Shown in pieces: positions 10,780 through 24,900 of a stretch of DNA of 64,000 nucleotides. Under the pieces are notes generated by a model. That model saw only the letters and a program-made list of their open reading frames with translations, had not been told where the DNA came from and ran no database searches. The position numbers and the translations under genes were made by a program. Each line of letters starts with the position of its first letter. Position 1 is the stretch's first letter. The stretch lies in assembly GCF_019578655.1 (NCBI RefSeq), contig NC_063264.1, positions 24,513,688 through 24,577,687 of the forward strand, in the 5' to 3' direction. This DNA is from Ricinus communis. Taxonomy: Eukaryota > Streptophyta > Magnoliopsida > Malpighiales > Euphorbiaceae.

Positions 10780-13700
10780 GCAAGAGGTAAGATTGGGGAT
10801 CTGGTGCCTTGGTAAGCTCAGATAGTATGCAGAACTATAATAATTATGTCTAGAAGGGATGTCAAAGGATTGAAGAGAATAACAGGGCGGAAAGCCAGCT
10901 CTGCATATTACTGTGGTCTAAAGAAATAAACGAGAAAGAAAGACTACATGGAGACAAGTCATACCAGTTCTTCGTCCCACCAAGCTTCCCAGCTTTCTTC
11001 TCCCTTAACCCCAATTCCTCCTCTGTAAAGAAGCCAATTTGTCCAATCCCTGAAATCCTCTACCGTCCTAAAAATATGAAATGAAAAGATTGCTCAGCAA
11101 AGGGGAACAAAATTAAACCTCAAAAAAGGAAGTGTTAGAAACGTTGCCTACTTTTGCCACTCAAATCCAGATGGGTTGAACAAATAGGGAGCAAAAAGCC
11201 AAGAAAGAGCCATAAACCAACTGCTAACTGTAAGAAGAATGTAGGACAGTGCACCGCCTTCATTGTATCCATATGCGAGGTAGACCACCAGCAAAAGCGC
11301 AACTTCCAGCCTGGAAGCAAGAGGAAAATTAGATTGGTATTCCTGATAAAGAGTGTGTGTGTATATATATATAAGAGAGAGAGAGAGTACCCTTTGACAA
11401 AATGACTGCGAGAGTAGAGCCTATAATTCTCAGAAAATCTAATATGGCGGACCACAAATCCCCTACCAGTGGCTTGGTACTGTTGATGAAAGACATTATT
11501 TTACTGCATTTTACATAAGGTCGCAAAGAGACAGGGGAGGGGAAATGAGAGAAAGCAGTAATACCCTTGCACCACCATGAAGAATTGTGCGACCAAAATA
11601 ATGTGTTCTTGTGCCTAATGAAAAAGTGAAGAAGACAGAGCAAAGCTGGAGCTGCATTGTAATGAAACCGACAATGGCCTGCAGCAATCAACAAAAGATT
11701 AGAAAGAAAATTGATTTTGTTGATGGCAGCATTCTAAGCAGTTACCAAAACATGCAATCAAAGCAGAAAAACAACTGCTAATTCAGTTTAATGACAGTAA
11801 ACAAAATATCAAACATGTTATACAATTTGCTAGTAACCCCAAATAATGGATAGCATAAAATGAACTACAAAACAACAAAAGTTAAAAATAAGCATAGTAG
11901 TGAACAGTGAATAACTATTATCTACAGGAAATAACATAACATTTTGTAAGTACATTTGTGAAAAAAGGGTGTCCTCCAAATAAAAGAATGCTGGCTTAAG
12001 AAAAATCAGTATCAAATTAAAAAGACCTCAACATTTTGCAGGAAAATTAAAAACACCATTATTTAATTAGTAAAAAGACATGATCCATCACAATTCAACC
12101 ACATCAGCAAGAAATTTCATTTATCTTGCCAGTATCCTTCAATATTTAAATTCAGCACTTAAAAGCCACATAATAACATATATAAAGCACCAAAGCACTG
12201 CATTTGTGCAAGAAGGTACCATGTCACCAAGATGTAAAGAAAATCTAAATCAACTGTGTTAGAATACCATATTCGGAAATTTTTTAAGAAAATAGTCTGT
12301 CTAATTAAAAGACAAGAATTCATTATCTTAAGACCTTGAAAATATAGCTCCAGATCATCTTTCCATAACATTTACTTGGATAATCAAGCACATTTATATA
12401 GTAAACAGATGACCCAGAGCACTGTCCCCAATGAAGAGTATCCAGAAAAATTCAGACAAGCAGTACCAGAAGAAACTCAACTGAATTCAAATACCCAACC
12501 CATTCTATGCGTGTCTAGGTGTTTCCTCATAAAACACAAGCAACCAGCGATGACACAAATTTCTTGTTGACAGTAAGCTTTATATTACAAACACAATGTA
12601 CAGTCTGTTTTCTCAAGCATAAGCAAAGGAATGACATAGATATATACTTCATCCAGCCAAAGAACATAAGCTAACCACAGCGAGATCTCCAGAATATAAA
12701 ACATCAAATACACCCTAGATCCATTCCACAATTCAAGCAAGACATAATGTAATTTCATAACAAAAAAGAAACCTAGGTGTAGAAAGGTATGAATTCATAA
12801 GTGAAAAAACGAAAGCATTCTTGTCACCATGATGATGCAGTGTCTTTTACCACTTCAACAAATAAATGAAAATACCAAGGTAAGATATGCATTTACCCTC
12901 AGAAAACCCTGCTCCAAGATGAAGCCCAAAATCATAGGCACAGCAGTAAACACACCAATTTGAAACAGAAACTGTGCGTTTAGAGCAGCACTCAGGGCAG
13001 CGTTCTGCAGTATGTCAGATCTAACTTGAATTTGTTCACCAACTCCAGAAAGTGCCTGAAATAGAACTGCATCAGAGAAAAATAATTGCAAACCACTTGG
13101 ACATGCATCAGATTGTAGAATCTAGTGCATTAGCACTAGCACTAGCACAAAGGTGGAGTGTGAGAAGTAACAAGCTAGGTCTCGCAGAAGGAAAAGGAAA
13201 GGGAAAAGATAATCAGATAAACAGCTAAAATATCATAGCATAAATAACTGCCGAGCAAGAATGTTGAAAATGAAGAAAATGTTTCCATCTCAATGATAGA
13301 ACATATAGCAATATTTTTTAGTCAGTCTATTCATTAGAACTCTTATCAGAAGTAATATATATGTGTTGGAATAGGAAATATTGACCTAGCTGTAAATATA
13401 GGAATTCTAGGCTACATTAAAGGAGATTAGGCAAATCATTAGGCAGATTTCTTATATAGCTGTGATTATGTTCTTTCTTTATTTAGGTGATGTTTGTACC
13501 TATATATATATACAATGTAATACATGTAAATTAAGAAGCAATACAACCTATCTTTTCTATTTATTTACATGGTATCAGAGCTATCCGAAAAAAAAAAAAA
13601 AAAAACCCTAGCCTCCTCAAAGAAAAATCTGGCCACTGCAATTCCACCATGCCTGCAACTCCATCTGATGGGTCAGTCACTAATCCTACTTTTGAAATAC

Positions 13701-15226
13701 GTACTTCATACAATCAAAGTCAAGCAGACCACACCATGTTTTATAAACGTTCTAAGGAAGGTAAAACAGCAGTGTTGGTTGTGTATGTTGATGATATGAT
13801 TTTAACTGGTGATGATGAGGATGAATTAGCTAGTTTAAAGAAAAAGCTAAGTCAGGAATTTGAGATCAAAGACCTAGGGCCATTAAAGTATTTTCTAGGC
13901 ATGGAGTTCGCAAGATCACGAGAAGGAATTTTTGTGAATCAAAGGAAATATATCCTTGATCTACTAAATGAAACAGGTCTTCTAGGTTGCAAAGCAGCTG
14001 AAACTCCAACGGAGGTGAATCTCAAATTAAATCCTGCAAAACCAGAGGACATAACTGAAAAGGAGAGGTTTCAGCGTTTAGTGGGCAGACTTATATATCT
14101 GTCACATACTCGTCCTGATATAGCATTTGCAGTAAGCATGATTAGCCAATTTATGCACTCACCAGGCCAAGAACACTTTGAAGCTGCCTATAGGATACTT
14201 AGATATCTAAAGGGAACACCTGGAAAAGGACTGATGTTTAAAAAATCTGGTCATTTGCAAGTGGAAGTCTATACCGATGCTGATTGGGCAGGTAGCACTG
14301 CAGATAAAAGGTCAACATCAGGGTATTGCACTTTTATTGGAGGAAATCTTGTTTCCTGGAGGAGCAAAAAACAAAATGTTGTAGCACGTAGTAGTGCTGA
14401 AGCTGAATTCAGATCTCTTGCACATGGAATTTGTGAAGCAATGTGGATTAAAACGTTATTAGAAGATTTGGAGCTACCTATTTCCCTCCCCATGAAAGTC
14501 TATTGTGACAACAAAGCTGCTTGTTCCATTGCACATAATCCAGTTCATCATGATCGGACTAAGCATGTTGAAGTTGACAAGCACTTTATCAAAGAGAAGA
14601 TTGAAAGTGGACTGATTTGTATTCCTTATATTCCTACATCTCAACAAATAGTTGATATTTTTACCAAAGGACTACTGAAAAGACAATTTGATTTTCTAGT
14701 AAGCAAGCTGTCAATGGGAGATATTTTTCAGCCAGCTTGAGGGGGAGTGTTGGAATAGGAAATATTGACCTAGCTGTAAATATAGGAATTCTAGGCTACA
14801 TTAAAGGAGATTAGGAAAATCATTAGGCAGATTTCTTATATAGCTGTGATTATGTTCTTTCTTTATTTAGGTGATGTTTGTACCTATATATATGCAATGT
14901 AATACATGTAAATTAAGAAGTAATACAACCTATCTTTTCTATTTATTTACAATATGCAGTACAGAAGGACACATATCAGTGGGCTTAGCATCAACCTCAA
15001 AGATTATGAAAGTTGACATTCACTGACATACTTTTTCAAGTCACACAGCTGCCCACATGCAGAATAGCAAAGCACAAGGAAATTGGTAAAAACTCTAGCC
15101 ATATTGGATGACAGTATTTATGCATGTAGAGCATATATAGCAAGCATAGCAAAAATATCCCATAAAGAGGAAGCTTACCAAATATAGCTTCCCATAAAGG
15201 AAGATGTACACTGTCAGCACTGTTAA
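8272..15226 (-). CDS. CALS9: CALS9 exons 42-51: C-terminal membrane cluster (aa 1489-1908)
   Basis: Exons: 15179-15226, 12897-13055, 11565-11678, 11391-11479, 11152-11310, 10965-11067, 9854-9973, 9517-9567, 9230-9412, 8272-8508. Exon 42 encodes a span (LTVLTVYIFLYGKLYL). Exon 43 has LNAQFLFQIGVFTAVPMILG. Exon 44 has FTFSLGTRTHYFGRTILHGG. Exon 45 has GFVVRHIRFSENYRLYSRSH. Exons 46-47 give SWLFAPYLFNPSGFEWQK and WTNWLLYRGGIGVKGEESWE. Exon 48 has LSLRFFIFQYGIVYKL. Exons 50-51 give DIFACILAFVPTGWGILS and then WFPFVSTFQTRLMFNQAF. These are the usual C-terminal spans and short loops of callose synthases. Intron 42 carries the young copia copy and intron 50 a solo LTR. Confidence 0.96.
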
Positions 15227-18200
15227 CTGCAAAAGAATTTTGGAAACTAGTCAAAATCCACAAAAGAGTAGCCAAAAACCCGGAGTACTTTTTTCCTGAT
15301 CTGTAGCTTGCCTATGGTAGTTTCCTCATTTATTTCTATTTTCTAGGCTCTGATTTCTCTTCCAGTTTGTCATTAGACATCAGTATATAGTCTCTTGTAA
15401 ATTGTCATTCGACAATAGAATGAAAATTATCACAATTATTCCTCTCAAATTTTACAAGCACATAAAGGATGCATATAATCATGTCAATGAAGTAAGCAGA
15501 TACAGAGATGGCATAAGAGTAGACACTGATGAATTGGCTAAAAAATAAAATTCCATAAACAAGTACACACCAGTCCATCAATTGTATGAAATTAGCATGC
15601 TTGTTATTAGCTCATACATGTTTCATTTGTTTATGATTCTGATAATTAACTGCTGAAAAACATCAATCTCCATTTTATCAACCATAATATCATGCCTAAA
15701 GTTAGAGTAGTTACATACCATTGTACAGAAATAATACCCCACAGTAGTGAAGTAAAACGACATCATTCGAAAGAAATCAAAGAGCTGCCCAAGCCTGTAA
15801 ATGTCCCGACTAAGAACTTGCTCCCCATTGCCACCTGCAACTTTTCCTTCAAATAGAGCAATCTGATTGAGACCAACATCTCGTCCTTTGCCAACCTGTA
15901 AATTGGAATCAGGTTTTACAATTTAGATTCCAAGTAATATACCAAATAGATAACAAATGAAAACAAGAAAAAATACCTGAATATACTCATGGTGAGTAAT
16001 ATTTCCTTGGCGCAAAGTTGAATTGAACCCTGCATGGAAGTCAAAAGTCACAACTCTTAATCTTTGAGAAAATGAAAAAGAAAGCACAGTGTTGTTCTTT
16101 CATTTCCTTCTAGAGTTTCTTAACTAAAGAAGTTAGTCTTATGTGCATATGGACCAAAACAAGCAGTTTAAAAGCTTCTTCAATCACTGAAAAAAAGGGA
16201 CTACCCAGCTTTTCGCTTCAAATTAAAATTTCAAGCACTTGTTACTTTTAAAAATGGTTTGATAACTTAATATAGGCCAAACTCAAATATTTCAGTTAGT
16301 CAAAAACCACTTAAAATGGTAAGTCAAAATAATTAATTTAAAATTTCTACTTAGAACGCTACATATTGGTTTCTTCAATGATTATTTGACTTTTACTCCC
16401 TTAATATATTCTTAATATACCATAAATTATTATTGACTATTATGCTCTTGTTTTATATATTTAGGATGACGTCAAGTCATCATGCCCCTTATGCCCTAGG
16501 CGAGACACATGCTACAATGGCCGGGACAAACCCGCCGCCGTGATCCAATGAGAATAGATAAGAGGGACATTAGCCCGCAAGAGTAAGCTAATTCCAAAAA
16601 CCCGTCCGCAATTCGAAATGCAGGCCGACACTCACCTGCATGAAGCCAGATTTTTTATTTTTATTATATAATTATAGTTTCCAATTCCTATTAAGTAATT
16701 TCAAATATAATTTGACGGCTAAAAAATGTTATGTTTTTCAGTATTACAATTATCAAATAGATTGATTAGATTCAGAACTTAAGATTCAATGTATTAGATT
16801 ATTCAATTTTACCAAACGCCAAGGAAAAGAGCATTTATAGTAAAATCATAAACATTTATTAAAGAGACACCAGCTGCAGTCAATTTTCTAGCACCTAAAT
16901 CATAGACACTCTAGTTAATGATTTACGGGTTTTAAAGTCTTGATTAACATAGTGGCGCAGTGAATTTTTTAAAGTCTTCTTTTTCAAGAAACAGCTTGAT
17001 GTCAAACCAAATTTGAGTATGGTTTCTTTGCCACAAAGAAATTGTTCGCTAAGTTAGCTAGGGCACAAATCCTTCTTTAAAAGGAAGTTCTTTAATTCTT
17101 CATTAAATTATCATTTCTGTACAAGGTTTCTATAGACTTTGTATGATGTCAATCCATAGTCTGATGGGTGTATTAAACCCAACGCTCCAAGTGTCATATG
17201 CTTGGAGAGCCTTGTTTGATGCTGAATTCTTCCTATCTCTCTGTTTTTCTTTTTCTTAAGAATAATTTCAATCTACAAGACCAACCTAAGAAAGTAAGGC
17301 TTTTCTCATATCAGTTACACTCAATCATGGCCACAAAATGTTAAACTGTATCAACATACTAATGGCCAAGCAAAACGCATGCTACAAGACTACAACAGGT
17401 AATACTTGTCTTATAGTAAAGTTATTTCTTTTAAAAGAAAGAGTTCACAACCCATTTTCGAGGTGCATATCTCTTGTACATAAAAATGCTAATAAAAGTT
17501 ATAAACACAAGAATTGTAAATTCAAAATTTGAAAGGAAAATTCTGCATGGCATAAATCAGAAGTTTGATAGCCAGTTACTTTTCCTAAAAGAAACTCCTG
17601 TGGAGAGCCAAAACCACTTTATGGTCAATTGGATGACAGTCATGAAGAATAACGAGGGAAAATTTAAATTCTATGAGTTGAGAAGGCTATGAGGTTTCTT
17701 TGTTAGATACCCATTTTGTTTGCTGGGATGTCTAGTGTTAAGATTGTGGAAGGTTTAGGTTTAAGAGTAGAGTGTGTTTTGGGGATTCAAAGACCAGATA
17801 ATGTGAATTTAACGTGAATTCATGTATTAGATATCTAAATATGGTATTAGTTTATTACTATTGGTTTCTTAGAGTACTTCTGAGGATTTTTGTTTATTCA
17901 ATTGGTGCTTGATAAGAAAGAGAGGAGCTAAGTTTGTTGGTATTCTGGAAGGTCTTGGAGAAAATGATGCCAGTATCTGTGAAAATCATGTTTGGTGCTC
18001 CACCTTATTTTTGCATGCAACTAAATGATGATTTTTCTGAATTGTTCATTTCCATCCAAACAAATGCTGCCAGGAGATTTGAGCAATCTAATATATTACA
18101 ATAGGTTTCCCAGTACAAAGCAAGACTCGATTGCTTTATATGTTTGCGGCAGCTGGTTTCTGATAGATATGAGACCTTCGGTTTCTTTTTAATGTTGGAC

Positions 18201-21200
18201 AATGTGGAGGTTCAAATTAGAGTTCACTTAGCAGTTAGTTTCAAGAGTTTTTGTTTCATCAATAACCAGTTGAATTCAGGAATAATACCCAATATGCTTC
18301 ATTTTTTGGATAAATCTGACTGTCTAACCTAAACTAGACTATAAACTGATCAGTCTGAAATGCCGTTCTCATCCTTTTCTGTAACAGGAGGGTGGTGGGT
18401 GTGGTGGTAAACCACGGAGGAAGAGATTAAGTAATTCATTAACCTATATGCAATTCCCGTTCAAGTCCATATAAAAATGGGCTCAAGATTAATCAGTTTT
18501 TAGATAACCCAATTATAATAAGAGTTGAAAGAAAAAAAGAAAGAGAAAAAGAGAAAGGTTCTTTCTCAAATAATCATGCCTGCATATATATCTTCACTAA
18601 TGTTGATAACTCGAGAAGCCTTGCTGATACCACCCCGTGTTATATGGAACACTCTATCAAAGACATCAGGATGACCATAATGCATACGGACTCTGCATTT
18701 TGCATAAAACTCAACATCAATTATCCTGAGCTTTATGATATTAATCTACCAATTCCCTTGCATGAAAATGTAGGCTTACTTCAATGGATTAGCCAGAACA
18801 CGCTGACCAAGAGTAACAAAGCTAGTTTCCTGATTTGACATAAAGGAGGCCAAGGAAGAGACACTGCAAAATAAAAGTCAATTCATAAGCCAAATTAAAA
18901 TAGGTTCAAAATAAAGAGAGAATACAAGTCTCCACAGAAACATACCTTCCTGTAAAGACATGTTCTCGAACACCAAGAATCGTTGGAGGATGAATACCAT
19001 GATCATGATGAAATTCTTCCAGAAGATTTCTCATCTTCAAGGCTTCCTCAAAATAATTATCCTACAGTTATGATATTAAGCATCATTATTACATCCAAAA
19101 TTAGTTCTCAAGAAGGAAAATGGATATGTAATACACACTAACACTCACATTGATACTGTCTCAAAGTGCGGAAAATTAAAAATAGAAAATTAAGGCAACT
19201 ACTCCATTCCCCTCTCTTTTTCCAAGAGAAAAAAAAAAAAAAACACAATTTCTCCCAGATCTTAAAAACAACTCAATGTCTTTCTTGGCAAAAGGACTGC
19301 AGGAAAATATGCAAGTAATCATCACCATGTTATCAATTGAGAAATCAGTTTGTTAACATACAAGTGAGCAAATGCTCATGTGAAAAACAGGGATGCAGTT
19401 AAATGGAAAAGACAACTTGAGCTTAATTTTGATAAGTTATTTTCTTCTTATAAGCTTTTCCATTTAAAAACATTCTGGAACTCCAATTTAGCATCTTCTG
19501 ATTTAGGAAGTGAAAATTTTGATAGTGCTCATCCTTGCTGACCAGGTAGTCTCTAGACTTGCCTATATAGTTAGCCACTTCCTAAGTCTAATACTAAGAA
19601 TACTAGTATATTTGGCTTGGAGGGATATATCCCTAGTGCTGTATCTACTCTCGGACTCCTCTCTGTATTCTTATTTCCCCTCCATGGCTTTCTCCTTGAA
19701 CTTCACACTCACTACAACTTAATATTACAATTCTCTCCACTGGACCACCATCCCACAAGTCCCTTATCCAACCTACAAATCCAAGCCTGTTAACGTGCAA
19801 CAAGCACACGAGGAGATATAAATTTAAACCTGGCCTGTATCAGTTTGGTAGAATGCTGAAGCTACGACATAATAATGATAATATACTGTTTGCAAGTGTC
19901 TAAAGACAAGGTTAAAGAGTGGTCTTTCAATTAGCATATAAAACTCTTTTCTTTTTTCTCCACTTTCTTGAAATATTATATTTACTCTCAACGCTATACT
20001 TTATAATCTTAACATCTTTTAGCTTGCGTCCAAGCTATAATTGTTTAGAGAACCAAGTTAATTCAGAAAGCAATCAGTTACCTGATTCATATCAATAGTC
20101 TGAACTGCGTTTCCACGAGTAAATACAATCGCATGGTTTTGATTCTCAGGTTTTCCTTCTCCAAGCTTAGGATTTCCAGGCAACTTTATAGAGTAAATTT
20201 CCTGCAAATCGAATATTTAAAATAAATGAAAGAAAATTAGGAAAGGGACTCAATATTCTGAAATTAATGAACTGAAGAATTGCAATGGACAAAGCGTAGC
20301 TAGAAGTAACAGCATAGTCAAAAGAAAACACCTAATCTCAATGAGCCAGCAAACTATAACTTGAAGTAAGACACTAAAGCAGATAATAGAAAGTTACAGG
20401 AAAATAGGACTACAGACTAGATTAAAAGCCACCACAGCAAAAGCAATAGAACATGTAATAAGATGCAAGAAAACTTCATATTTTGTGAAGTTTCTATGAA
20501 GTTAATTGCCCATGTTATGCTATTAAAGTGCAAATATTAACTGCTATTGTGCTTTACTTAATTTCATTTATGACTAAATTTGTTGAAAGTGAATGAACAT
20601 TTTTCCAAACATTAAAAGCCTATTCGCTATTGCTATTAAATTCTGCTGCTGTTGTTTTCAAAAGCGTTGATCGTAAAAGCTAATGACAAAAATTATTTAT
20701 TGTCTGGTAATAAGATCCAAATAAAATGACCAAAAAAAAATCGCTACATTTATAAAATATCTGGTAATTCTTTTTATAAATATTAAATTTCTCATGATTA
20801 ATACCCACTAACAATTCAATAATTTAATTTAACAAATATTAGCATGATAAAGTAATGTGTTTGAAGTGCTGCTGTAATAAAAAAGATAAAAAAAGAAGTA
20901 CATTGAATTAGATTTAATATTAAAAGATCACATGCCACTGAAAATTAAAATAAAAAGAAAACTGACTATACACATATAAAATTATAAATAAGTAAATTAC
21001 AAAACATTAAATAATATGCCAATTAGAAAATTTAAAGAAGTTGTATTTAATAGAATGTTTGTAAATTGTAAATATGTTTAAAAGTAATAGGGATTTTTTG
21101 CCCATCTAAAGTTTCAAAAACTGCTTTTCCATAATTCTCCAAAACTCAATTTGCAGAAAGCATCTACATTAATTCTTTTCCAATTTGGAGACGATAAAAC

Positions 21201-21950
21201 ACAGTTGACTTTTATCCAAACACCTTAAAAAAAATACTTTTGGGCCCAATCCTCTTTTTTACCTCGTCCAACCTCAATGCCAGGAGGCCTCGAAGTAACA
21301 TGGTCATTTGATGATGGTCTAGATTGAAATGAAAACAAGCTTCAATGACTGAGAATTATTGGTCTAGTATCTCTTTAGTCTATTTCTGGGCATCATTTAG
21401 TACTTTCTAGGCCTTTAAGAGTTTTATAGTCATCATTATACCAAAAATTAGATGCTGTTAAAGAATTTTATAACTTTAGGATTGAGGCAGATTTTGGTAA
21501 TTTCTGGCTTTGCTGGCATTTCAGGTCCCAAAATTAAAATCTATGTTGGGTTCAATTCATAATAGATCCCAAAATCAGTTTCATAGTTTTATAATGCATT
21601 TCCCTTGCTCTTTCTGTAGGGATGCTGTCAGAGTTTCCATGACTTGAATCAGAAACCTCCTAATCACAAAGAAGGAAACCCCCACAGTGCACCCAAACTT
21701 GCATAGAATAAGAAGACAAAAAAAAGTGACCTTGTCTTTCCCATTGATATCAGCCTTCACAAGCTTAGAGTAAAACTCTCTCTGTACGTTGCCATCCTTT
21801 AAAGTTTCAATGTCATCAATGAAAGCAACACGAAGAGCTTCATTTCTGCCAATACAAGTGGATGAATAATTATGTTAAGCACATAGCACAACTAGAAAGT
21901 TCTCCAGTAGAGGGAACATTGCCTCATAAAAATTCTTGATTTAAACCCCA

Positions 21951-21987
<37 letters not shown>

Positions 21988-24900
21988 TAGTTTTTACTCC
22001 AAGTGCATTGCACATGAATATTAATTGTTGGACTCGTTATAATAAATTTATTGCATATATTCTTTCTTATATAATTCTTGTATACATTAATTCGAGAAAG
22101 AAGATTTTACTTAGATTCGTTATTATATTTCATAAAATGAAAAAGATATATTTCATCTCATTATAAGATATCTTGATTTTATTTGTTATTTTAAAAATAA
22201 ATTAATAATAAATTAAACTTTAGTTTTTATAATACCTCATAAATTTCAGTGTAATTATATATCTTATTTAAATATAAATTTTTAATTTCACAAATAATCT
22301 ATTAGAAATGAAAATATAGCTTAAATGAAAATAAAATCAAGCAAATTTAGAATTGATATTTTATAATTGTATAGCCTTTTATAAACATTCTTGGATATGA
22401 ATAAGCCAAATTTTATAAATATCTTACAAATTTTTCCTTAATTTTGTAATAATTTTGTCATCATTTAAAATGAATTTCTTGCTTTTACTAATAAAGCTTT
22501 CTCTTTTATTTTTAAAATATTTAGTAAAGTATAAGATTATTAATTCTTTTTTTATTTTTACTGAAATCATGCCAACAAAAAACTTAGAAGTTATAACAAA
22601 AGTAATAACTTTAACTGTTCAAACATTATCATAAATATTAATCTTATGATACATAATTTTTTTCATATAATTCACGAAATAAGATTATACTTAAACTCAT
22701 TTTATTATTTTTATAATTCATAAATGTTTCTCAAAGAAAAAGAAGGTTTAAAAAAATAGATTAACCATAGCATGCATAATTTGTAGCTAATACTCACACG
22801 TGGAAAGTCTAGCTCTAGTATATAATAAATAAAATGACAAAAACTCATTTTATACAGCTAAGAGAAAATATATACAAATAAAATGAATAAATAACTCTAA
22901 CTGAATTAGTTTTAAAATAATCATTAGATTATTAAGGGAAAAATTATTTCATGTTTTTCTTTGTAATTAATAGTTCAATCAAATCAATTTCATGATTCAT
23001 TCTTTATATCTAATTATCTCAAAGTACTGATTTTAGATTTTTTTTATATTTCTTAAATTAATATTTACTCTAGATGAATTAATTGCTTATTAATAAGTCA
23101 CAAGCTCACAATCAAAATCATAAAGATAAATATAAAACTCGTTATAACATGGCCTTTGCCACAAACCTTAATAATAAGAAGTGGGTGTTTTGCATTAATG
23201 TCCTCTCTTTGTGCTCTTCATTCTTTTTTTCATTATTTTATTATAAATTATGTAGTCTGTATTAAATACTTTATTTTTACCTATAATAAAAACAAAAAAA
23301 TATATTATAATTTTTTAGTGTCATACTCTATAAAAAGTCTATCCCTATATTACTACTATTTTTTATCTTTTCCATTAAATTATACTAAGTTAAAAGTACT
23401 TATTTTATATTATTTTATATCTCTTATTAATTATTAATAAAAGTATACTAGAGTTAGGATTCAGCTAAGAGTTTTTTTAATCCTACTACTATTATTCTTT
23501 AATAATTAACTAATTATTAACTCAATTAACAAAAGACTATATTAACCAATTTTAATAGACTAGTATACAAGGACGTCTTAATAAATTTGCTTGTATCCCT
23601 CCGTTCATACTTTTGTATATGTTATGATTATATATGTTATGATATGATATGATATGTTCATAGGAGAAGGGAGAAAGAAGGTAAACAAGGACGTAGGTAA
23701 CTCACCTTTGCATGAGCAATGCAATATCAGCTGCCTCAGGTTTTTGCTCCTCTTTCTGTTTTCCATATATTTGACATGTAACAACATATGTAAACTTCAG
23801 ATCAACCTGAGCTCGTGCCTCAGGAGACAACTCAAAGCCCCCAGTGTCAGTTGCATCATTATTTGAAATTACAGCTTCAACATCTGATACCAGCAGGAAA
23901 GTTAAGATGATCGAAAATACGAAGAACAGAAAAACAAAGTTGAAAATACAGAAGCCCTAACCTCCAGCTGTTGCTCTTTCCAAATAGCTTTGAAGCATAA
24001 GAGCTTTTCTATAGTACATCATCCCACGAACTGGAAATACAAATTATAATTCAGAAAAATATCTATAAACATACTTTCATGCTTTGGTTAACTAAATCTC
24101 CATAGTAAACCAGGCAAGGCCCAACATGACCATCCCACATGGTATAAATTAATCGAAGTTAGTGCAACAAAACAAGTTGTACTTCCACCATTCTCTTCAT
24201 ATCAAATCAACCAAGATTAGAATACCTAAGGAAAGCCGTAAGCTCAGTTACATAAATATTCACACTACTATTGGTTGTAATTCTCGTGTGTGTGTATGTG
24301 TGTATGTGCCTCCTTTCAGTGCAAGCCTTTCTGAAACAGAGAATAGTAACAAAGATAAATGAAACAATAGTTTAAGAAGATAAAGATTTTTCTGGTACAT
24401 TTCAGTATAAAATTGCAGAGCTATAACTACAATCTGGAAAATGAACCCACATATAGGTGAAGATCAACAACAGAAGCACGATAGAGGTAAGACATAAACG
24501 TTGCAACCAATGTCCTTGACTAACACCGATTATAATAGAAAAATACTCCCTCCGACCCAGAAAGACGGTCCTTTTTTGTTCGTCCTTTTTCTAGTTGTTA
24601 GTTGAATAACTAGTGGTAAAAAATGCCCTATAAATTAAATTTCAACTTTCTTACTTCAAAATTATAAATTTTTATTGAGTAATTTTCAGTTGCAATGACG
24701 TTAAATCTTTTAATCTCAAGAAAATAGAAATTAAATAACAACGGATGAGTTGCAAGTCCAACAAAATTGATGTGAATGGTTGACACTTAAAACATCTAAC
24801 AAGGGTACTTTAGTAAGTATAAAAATTAATGGTATCAACTATAAAAATATCTCTTAATCCATGTATAAATTGAAAGTGAACTATCGTTTTAGGACGGAGA

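Larger units (their letters stand above)
13359..14956 (+). mobile_element. Young internally deleted Ty1-copia retrotransposon in intron 42
   Basis: LTRs at 13364-13569 (206 bp) and 14748-14951 (204 bp) both run TGTTGGAATAGG...TTTACA. They differ at only three or four bases and one 2-bp gap. The flanking target duplication is ATATG at 13359-13363 and 14952-14956. The primer site TGGTATCAGAGC follows the first LTR at once (13570), and the tract TTGAGGGGGAG precedes the second. The internal part is only ~1.18 kb: most of gag, protease, integrase and the first half of RT are gone. It lies antisense to the gene between exons 42 and 43. Near-identical LTRs mean recent insertion, and movement must have relied on a full-length relative. 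Confidence 0.95.
16030..18579 (-). other. CALS9: CALS9 intron 39 (GC-AG), 2.55 kb
   Basis: Donor reads CAG|GCATGA at 18579-18578; acceptor TGCAG ends at 16030. It contains the plastid 16S fragment and, from 16.7 to 18.5 kb, unassigned AT-rich sequence. Confidence 0.8.

Noticed and set aside
11154..11405. 83-codon plus-strand frame
   Set aside because: It is the reverse of CALS9 exons 45-46 and the intron between them.
12080..12570. Plus-strand frames of 60-64 codons
   Set aside because: They lie in intron 43 opposite to the gene and show no family resemblance or codon bias.
22000..23650. Several frames rich in Ile, Tyr and Phe
   Set aside because: Product of extreme AT content in intron 34.
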